From positions 1-56,992 of the forward strand of contig NZ_NTGE01000045.1 of the NCBI RefSeq assembly GCF_002291145.1: 56,992 nt of DNA, read 5' to 3'. This stretch comes from Streptomyces sp. SA15. Its GTDB lineage: Bacteria > Actinomycetota > Actinomycetes > Streptomycetales > Streptomycetaceae. Position 1 is the first letter of the stretch. Each line of letters opens with the position of its first letter. Of this stretch, positions 52,063 through 56,992 are shown piece after piece. The translations under genes and the position numbers were made by a program. Under the pieces are notes generated by a model. The model made no database searches, was not told the origin of the DNA, and worked only from the letters and a program-made list of their open reading frames with translations.

Positions 52063-52147
52063 GGATCCTCCTCGGTTAGCACCACACGGCAGTCTGGCGG
52101 ACAGCCGCGTATGTATCTGTTCGTAAGACCTAACCGCGCCGAAGCAC

Positions 52148-52301
52148 AAAAAATGCCCCGGACGATCACAGGCGGGGCTCCCATTACTACCGGAGCACCG
52201 CCGCGATGATCGCGGGGCGCGCTTTCGGGCGACTCCATCGTCCGTACGGAACGATGGTGGCCGCCTGACCGGGTGACCCGCCGTCCCGGAGGACGGTCAG
52301 G
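52148..52301 (-). ncRNA. infC leader: candidate attenuator with antiterminator and intrinsic terminator
   Basis: This untranslated leader, in minus-strand RNA order, has: a branched element with outer stem CCTGACC / GGTCAGG (52264-52270, 52295-52301); a hairpin CCATCGT / ACGATGG (52235-52257); a hairpin CCGCGA / TCGCGG (52201-52215); and an intrinsic terminator GCCCCG-N12-CGGGGC (52155-52178) followed by six U (52148-52153). An alternative 11-bp stem with one mismatch pairs 52192-52202 with 52171-52181, which hides one terminator arm. The two states are mutually exclusive. No long leader peptide is evident. bL20 or IF-3 is the likely effector. Confidence 0.7.
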
Positions 52302-52453
52302 TGGGAGATCGGAGCCTCCACTTGTGGGCCGAGCACGCTGCGTACTTCTTGGCGCGTCCGGCCGGTCGTTACACAAGGTTAGCAGCTCGGTCCAGGAAGG
52401 GCTAACCGAGACCGACTGGGGCCGCACTCCGTGCGCCACCTATCGTGTCCTGC

Positions 52454-52822
52454 ATGAGTGATACCTCCCCCTCCGGCTCCCCCGAGCAGCCCGACTTCGA
52501 CGAGATGACCCGCGACATCGCCGAGGTCCCCGCGGTCGAGGTGATCGTGACGGTCGCCGTCAATCTGATGAGCGCCGCCGCCGTGAAGCTGGGGCTGACC
52601 GAGGAGGGCGACAAGTACAAGGACCTGGACGAGGCCCGCAAGCTGGTGCACGCCCTCGCCGGGCTGCTGGACGCGAGCGCGACCGAGATCAGCTCCTTCC
52701 ACGCGGCGCCGCTGCGGGACGGTCTGAAGTCGCTGCAGCTGGCGTTCCGCGAGGCGTCGCTCGTCCCGGACGAGCCGGGCCAGGGACCGGGCGAGAAGTA
52801 CACGGGCCCGATCTACGGCTGA
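52454..52822 (+). CDS. DUF1844 protein
   Basis: This 122-residue protein has the DUF1844 core (VEVIVTVAVNLMSAAAVKLGL and DEARKLVHALAGLLDA). It is divergent from infC and conserved at this position in Streptomyces. The function is unknown. I chose the ATG at 52454. Confidence 0.88.
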   Translation: MSDTSPSGSPEQPDFDEMTRDIAEVPAVEVIVTVAVNLMSAAAVKLGLTEEGDKYKDLDEARKLVHALAGLLDASATEISSFHAAPLRDGLKSLQLAFREASLVPDEPGQGPGEKYTGPIYG

Positions 52823-52846
52823 TACGCGGACGTAGCCACGGCTGGA

Positions 52847-53578
52847 TCACGGGCGTACGTACAGGGGCTCGCCCGGCGGCGTCGCCCCGGCCGGCAGCAG
52901 TGCCAGGTCGAGGCCACGTACCAGGCGGGCCCGCAGCGTGTCGTCGGCGGCGAGGCGCTGCGCGACCGCCCGCGCGGCCTCGGCTGGTGGTGTGGCCGGG
53001 TCCAGTACGAGGGCGAGGGTGCCGTCGGCCTGCCCCGGCCCGAGGTGGGCGCGCAGCACGGCGGGCTCGGCGGCCACGGCACCGCGGACGGCCTCGACGA
53101 CGGCCGGGTCGGCGAGCGGGTCGGCCGTCGTACGGCCCTCGGCGAGCGCGAGCAGCGCGGGTCCCGTCAGCTCGAACGGCACCGGACCGGCCAGGTCCAG
53201 GACCACCGTGTCCGCCTTCTCGTGCGCGGCGGCCTGAAGAGCCTGGTGCAGGGGTACGGCGACGGGGCGGGCCGCCGGGTCCCAGCGGGCCAGCGACTCG
53301 GTGGAGGTGAAGGCGGGCAGGGCGACGCGGCTGCCGGCCTTCAGGGTCGGGACGGCCATGTCGCTGGTCTTCTCGCGGCGCAGCCCGTGCTCGTCCTCCT
53401 CCACCTCACCGAGCACGGCCACGACGGGGACGAGCAGCCGGGCGCCCTTGAGCGCCTCCAGGACGAGTCCCTCGGCGGAGCGGTCCTCGGCCCACGCGGC
53501 GAGCGCCGCGCTCAGCCGGGGGTCGGCGGAGCCGTCGTCGCCGGAGAAGCCGGAGTCGGGAATGTTCTTGTTCGCCAC
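52847..53578 (-). CDS. SseB family protein
   Basis: This 243-residue protein has an SseB N-terminal domain (LLVPVVAVLGEVE ... DMAVPTLKAGSRVALPAFTS) followed by a C-terminal Ala-rich domain. SseB proteins are of unknown or enhanced-serine-sensitivity function. The GTG at 53578 (VANKNIPDSGF) is the conserved start; a GTG two codons upstream is possible. Confidence 0.85.
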   Translation of the reverse strand: MANKNIPDSGFSGDDGSADPRLSAALAAWAEDRSAEGLVLEALKGARLLVPVVAVLGEVEEDEHGLRREKTSDMAVPTLKAGSRVALPAFTSTESLARWDPAARPVAVPLHQALQAAAHEKADTVVLDLAGPVPFELTGPALLALAEGRTTADPLADPAVVEAVRGAVAAEPAVLRAHLGPGQADGTLALVLDPATPPAEAARAVAQRLAADDTLRARLVRGLDLALLPAGATPPGEPLYVRP

Positions 53579-53728
53579 GGTCACCGACCCTATAGGGGGG
53601 ATGCTGCTGGGCTTGTGCGGGCCCGGAAACCTGCCCGTGACGCATTTCACGGCTTTCTCAGATTTCGCTGACACACATCTAACCTCCGCCTAACAATCCG
53701 CACAGGCGCCGCCCCGAGCATCGCGGGC

Positions 53729-54676
53729 ATGGACTCTTCCAGAGCCGCCCCCCGCTCCCGTCCTCCCTGGCGCCGCCCCTGGCTGTACACCGCGCTCGCC
53801 TCCGTCGCCGTCGTCGGCGGTACGGCGGCCGGGACCGTGTACGTCAAGGCGCAGGCGCACTCCGGTGGGGGCGCCGTATCGTCGGCGGCGACGCCGTCGG
53901 CCTCCCCCTCGGCCCCGGCGAGCGAGGAGGAATCCGTGGAACCGGTGGCGCAGCCGACGGTGGATCACGACGCGCAGCTGGCCGATGCCGTGGAGCTCGT
54001 GAGCGCGGAAGACACCGCGGAGGTGTCGGTGGCGGTACTCGACCTGGGCTCCGGCGAGAGCGCGACGTACGGCGACGGCGTCTTCGACACGGCGAGCATC
54101 GTCAAGGTCGACATCCTGGCGACGCTGCTGCTCCGGCATCAGGACGCGGGGACGCGCCTCACGGCCCAGGAGAAGACCTACGCCACCGCGATGATCGAGA
54201 ACAGCGACAACGTCTCCGCGACGGCCTTGTGGCGGATCATCGGGAGGGCGCAGGGGCTGGACGCCGCGAACGAGCGGTTCGGGCTCGCCGACACCGAGGG
54301 CGGCGACGGCGATCTGTGGGGCCTGACGCAGACCACGGCCGTCGATCAACTCACCTTGCTCCAGGAGGTGTTCGGGGACGACTCGGAGCTGAGCGAGGAC
54401 TCGCGGTCGTATCTGCGGGGGCTGATGAGGCAGATAGCCGTCGGCCAGCAGTGGGGGGTGTCGGCCGCGGCCGACGGTTCGGCGTGGGCGCTGAAGAACG
54501 GCTGGCTGCCGCGCAGCACCACCGGTCTGTGGGTCATCAACAGCGTCGGGCGTGTGACGGTGGACGGCGACGACTACCTGGTGGCCGTGCTGTCGAAGGG
54601 CAACTCGACGCAGGTGAAGGGGATTTCGCTGGTGGAGGCGGTGGCGCGGGCGGCGGTGTCGGTGTTCACGCGCTAG
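53729..54676 (+). CDS. Exported beta-lactamase-fold serine hydrolase
   Basis: This 315-residue protein has an N-terminal anchor helix (about 19-38), a Ser/Pro linker and a class A-like domain with S123-I-V-K126, S159-D160-N161 and KNGW where KTG is usual. It could be a peptidoglycan hydrolase or an inactive relative rather than a resistance enzyme. Its stop overlaps the stop of the convergent protease at CTAG. Confidence 0.82.
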   Translation: MDSSRAAPRSRPPWRRPWLYTALASVAVVGGTAAGTVYVKAQAHSGGGAVSSAATPSASPSAPASEEESVEPVAQPTVDHDAQLADAVELVSAEDTAEVSVAVLDLGSGESATYGDGVFDTASIVKVDILATLLLRHQDAGTRLTAQEKTYATAMIENSDNVSATALWRIIGRAQGLDAANERFGLADTEGGDGDLWGLTQTTAVDQLTLLQEVFGDDSELSEDSRSYLRGLMRQIAVGQQWGVSAAADGSAWALKNGWLPRSTTGLWVINSVGRVTVDGDDYLVAVLSKGNSTQVKGISLVEAVARAAVSVFTR

Positions 54677-55893
54677 AAGCCGTCGTAGCTGTCGTCGTAG
54701 CCCTCGTAGGTGCGCGGGGGGCGGCGGCCGCGCCACAGGACCACCGCGGCGATCAGCAGCACTACGCCGAAACCGCCCGCGAGCGGGGCCGCCCAGGCCG
54801 AGGGGTCGCTGTCCGCCTCGGCGGCGTCCGGGCCGGAGCCGAAGTACCTGTCGCCGTACGCGGCCGCCTGGAGGCCCTCCGGTTTGAGGCGGTCGGCCTC
54901 GGCGAGGGCGGCGGCCGGGTCGATGAAGCCGTAGCCGCGGGAGTCGTCGCGGCCGCCGCTCGGGGCGTTGCGGGCCGTGTCCTCCAGGAGCTTCTTGATC
55001 TGTGCCGGGGTCAGATCCGGGTGGGCGGCCTTGATGAGCGCGGCCGCGCCGGAGACGAAGGCGGAGGCGGCACTCGTCCCCCAGCCCTCGTAGTACTTGT
55101 GGTCGGGGTCGGCGATGACGACGTCGACGCCGGGGGCGCTGACCGTGGCGTACCAGCGGCGGGTGGAGAAGGAGGCGCGGGTGCCGTAGCGGTCGACGGC
55201 GGTCGCGGCGATCACGCCCGGGTAGGCGGCCGGGTAGGAGATGTGGTCGCCCTTCTCGCCGCCGTTGCCTGCTGAGGCGACGACGACGGAGCCCTTCTTC
55301 AGGGCGTACTGGACGGCCTCGTCCTCGGCGGGTTCGGGGTGGGCGGAGGCGGAGTCGTCGCCGAGGGAGAGGTTGATGACTTCGGCGCCGTGGTCGGCGG
55401 CCCAGCGGATGCCTTCGGCGAGGGCGTTGCCGCGGGTGTTGCGGGCCCTGGCGCGGGCCGGGTCGCCGTCCTCGAGGATCACGCGGACGGGCAGGATCTT
55501 CGCCTCGGGGGCGATGCCCATGACGCCGTCGGCGTCGCCGGCGCCGTGTCCGTGGCCGGCGATGATGCCGGCCATCGCGGTGCCGTGCCGGGCCCAGGCG
55601 CGGTCGCCGTCCTTCGCGCCGAAGCCGATCATGTCCTTGCCGGGGAGGACGTTGCCGACGAGGTCGGGGTGGTCGTCCTCGACGCCGGTGTCGAGGACGG
55701 CGACGGTGACGCCCGCGCCCTTGGTCGTGCGCCAGGCCTCCTGCGTGTGCATGGCGTCGAGGGCCCACTGCTGGGCGCGGATGCCGTCGGCGTGCGCGGC
55801 GGTGGGCGGGACGAGGGCGATGGAGGCGGCGAGGAGGACGCTCAGCAGGCCGGCCCGGCGGGTCCTGACGCTGATGCGGCTCATGGGGCTCAT
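54673..55893 (-). CDS. Membrane-anchored subtilisin, mycosin-like
   Basis: This 406-residue S8 protease has a signal peptide (cut near AHA), D68 (AVLDTGV), H103 (RHGTAMAG), N210 and S274 (WGTSAASAF), and one C-terminal membrane helix. This is the mycosin layout seen in type VII secretion loci, but no other ESX component is in view. The ATG overlaps the stop of the upstream gene by four bases. Confidence 0.9.
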   Translation of the reverse strand: MSPMSRISVRTRRAGLLSVLLAASIALVPPTAAHADGIRAQQWALDAMHTQEAWRTTKGAGVTVAVLDTGVEDDHPDLVGNVLPGKDMIGFGAKDGDRAWARHGTAMAGIIAGHGHGAGDADGVMGIAPEAKILPVRVILEDGDPARARARNTRGNALAEGIRWAADHGAEVINLSLGDDSASAHPEPAEDEAVQYALKKGSVVVASAGNGGEKGDHISYPAAYPGVIAATAVDRYGTRASFSTRRWYATVSAPGVDVVIADPDHKYYEGWGTSAASAFVSGAAALIKAAHPDLTPAQIKKLLEDTARNAPSGGRDDSRGYGFIDPAAALAEADRLKPEGLQAAAYGDRYFGSGPDAAEADSDPSAWAAPLAGGFGVVLLIAAVVLWRGRRPPRTYEGYDDSYDGF

Positions 55894-56992
55894 GAGGGCT
55901 TCTCCGTGGGCGAACTGACGGTCTTGCGCAGGCCGCGTTCGATGCGGTCGGCGAGGCCCTGGGCCTCATTACCGAGGCCGGCCTGGGCGGGGGCCGTGGT
56001 GGTGCCGGACTCCATGGCGTCCTCGGCGGGCTGCGGATCGTCCACCGTGCGCCCGTCGGCCCAGCCGGAGACGGCGTAGACGACCACCGGGGCGTCGGTG
56101 AGGACGGAGACGGTCCAGGAGGCGCGCTGCTCGGGGCCGAAGTCGGCGGCGACGGTGTCCTTCGCGGCGTAGGGGCGGGGCATCAGGTCGGCCCGCTTGC
56201 CCAGACCCTCGGCCTTGAACCGTGTGCTGAGGGAGCTCATGGCGGCGGCGTCGGCCTTGGTGAAGAGCAGGCCGACGGTGGTGACGTAGCTCTGGGTGGC
56301 GTCGGTGTAGGTGGCGCGCAGCAGCCGCTCGCAGCCGACGGAGGTGAGGGCCTTGCGCAGCAGCGGGTCGAAGGCGGCCTCGCAGCCGCTGTCGGGGGCT
56401 ACGGCGATCCGGGTCCAGGTCCGGTCGGCGCCGCCGGGGCCGGCGCCCTGGCCCTCCACGGTCGGCGGGAACAGTTGGTCCACGGGGACGCTGTGCCACA
56501 GGCCGCCGGCCGCGGCGAAGGTGTCGTTCGGGCCGGCCTCCCCCGGCTCCCCGATGAGCCAACTCCCGGTGAGTGCACCGCCGATGAGCCCCAGGCCGAG
56601 CACGACACAGGCAGCCGCCGCGGCGACCCGGGGCCGCACCCGCAGACCGAGCGGACGGGGCCGCGCCCGGTCGTCGTATCCCTCGGGCTCCCCGAACGAG
56701 ACCACGGGCCGCGCCGCACCGGGGGCCCCGCCCGGCGCCATGGGGGCGCTCCAGGACAGGGCCGGGTCCGGAGACAGGACGGTCGAGTCGGTGCCGGCGG
56801 TGGCGGTGGAGCGGGGCGGGGTGGTGGGTGCGGCGGGGACACGGGGACCGCTCACTTCCCCGGCGGACGCGGGACAGGAGCCCGTACCGCCCGCGGAGGA
56901 CGCACGCGAGCCGCTCTCGGCACCGGCGGGCCCCCGCTCGGGGCGGGGCGGGAATCCCGGCGGGACGGGCGCGGCCGAGCCACCCGGCCGGA
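55890..56992 (-). CDS. Membrane protein upstream of the mycosin, N-terminus uncertain or beyond window
   Basis: A single membrane helix (about 75-100 counting from the GTG at 56855) is preceded by a Pro/Ala-rich cytoplasmic region and followed by an extracytoplasmic domain. The latter has APDSGCEAAFDPLL, VGCERLLRATYTDATQSY and WADGRTVDD. The frame stays open from 56855 to the right edge, so the true start may lie outside. It is translationally coupled to the mycosin and probably works with it. I do not recognise the family. Confidence 0.75.
   Translation of the reverse strand, partial: RPGGSAAPVPPGFPPRPERGPAGAESGSRASSAGGTGSCPASAGEVSGPRVPAAPTTPPRSTATAGTDSTVLSPDPALSWSAPMAPGGAPGAARPVVSFGEPEGYDDRARPRPLGLRVRPRVAAAAACVVLGLGLIGGALTGSWLIGEPGEAGPNDTFAAAGGLWHSVPVDQLFPPTVEGQGAGPGGADRTWTRIAVAPDSGCEAAFDPLLRKALTSVGCERLLRATYTDATQSYVTTVGLLFTKADAAAMSSLSTRFKAEGLGKRADLMPRPYAAKDTVAADFGPEQRASWTVSVLTDAPVVVYAVSGWADGRTVDDPQPAEDAMESGTTTAPAQAGLGNEAQGLADRIERGLRKTVSSPTEKPS

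Noticed and set aside
52063..52149. infC start at the upstream TTG
   Set aside because: It would lie at the U-tract of the terminator, has no ribosome site and adds 29 residues not found in IF-3.
53729..54676. Antibiotic-resistance beta-lactamase
   Set aside because: The fold is present, but KTG is changed to KNG and the protein has a long anchored linker, so a resistance role is not supported.

Overview
This looks like chromosomal DNA from a Streptomyces or a very close relative. The evidence is very high GC with strong third-position GC, many GTG starts with AGGAGG-type ribosome sites, the gene order pheT-pheS-sensor kinase-SpoU methylase-rplT-rpmI-infC, an argC-J-B-D-R operon, an NsdA-type TPR regulator, and three copies of a GC-rich palindromic element common between Streptomyces genes. 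No tRNA, rRNA, CRISPR array or replication origin was found.

Layout. 1-4431 (minus): a MoxR ATPase / DUF58 / von Willebrand A operon opened by a small secreted protein, then a 600-bp repeat-rich gap and the start of an Ala/Pro-rich gene whose 21-bp repeats run off the left edge. 4720-7904: an efflux pump with its TetR regulator and a double operator, then an aldo/keto reductase. 8064-21371: the arginine genes argH and argG, and argC-J-B-D-R, each set headed by tandem ARG boxes. Between the two sets lie about 5.7 kb with a recently duplicated secreted protein, a flavin-binding oxidoreductase-like protein, an L,D-transpeptidase, and a three-gene flavinylated electron-transfer cassette (haem/FAD membrane reductase, double FMN-carrier protein, ApbE flavin transferase).

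21365-27965 is a decayed accessory islet. It holds a truncated epoxide hydrolase, an intact alpha/beta hydrolase, a frameshifted Old Yellow Enzyme, an intact SDR with a clear promoter and operator, a broken operon (acetoacetate decarboxylase-like / TPP enzyme / metallo-beta-lactamase fold), and an IS701-type transposase remnant. 28131-43108 is ordinary Streptomyces accessory and housekeeping DNA: TmrB-like ATPase, YfhO membrane protein, GH51 arabinofuranosidase, a catalytically degenerate histidine-phosphatase fold, a divergent MocR/EamA pair with overlapping start codons, a GHL10 hydrolase, 3-hydroxyacyl-CoA dehydrogenase, a NUDIX hydrolase and the TPR regulator.

43339-52453 is core: SpoIIE-type phosphatase, pheST, sensor kinase, RNA methylase and the infC-rpmI-rplT operon. 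infC appears to start at AUC, behind a long structured leader that can form either an antiterminator or an intrinsic terminator ending in U6. This leader is the most interesting regulatory element seen. 52454-56992: DUF1844 and SseB proteins, a beta-lactamase-fold protein, a mycosin-like protease, and a membrane protein that is still open at the right edge.

Genes that clearly act together: argCJBDR plus argGH under ArgR; the flavinylation cassette; pheST; infC-rpmI-rplT; MoxR/DUF58/VWA; TetR/MFS; mycosin and its overlapping membrane partner.
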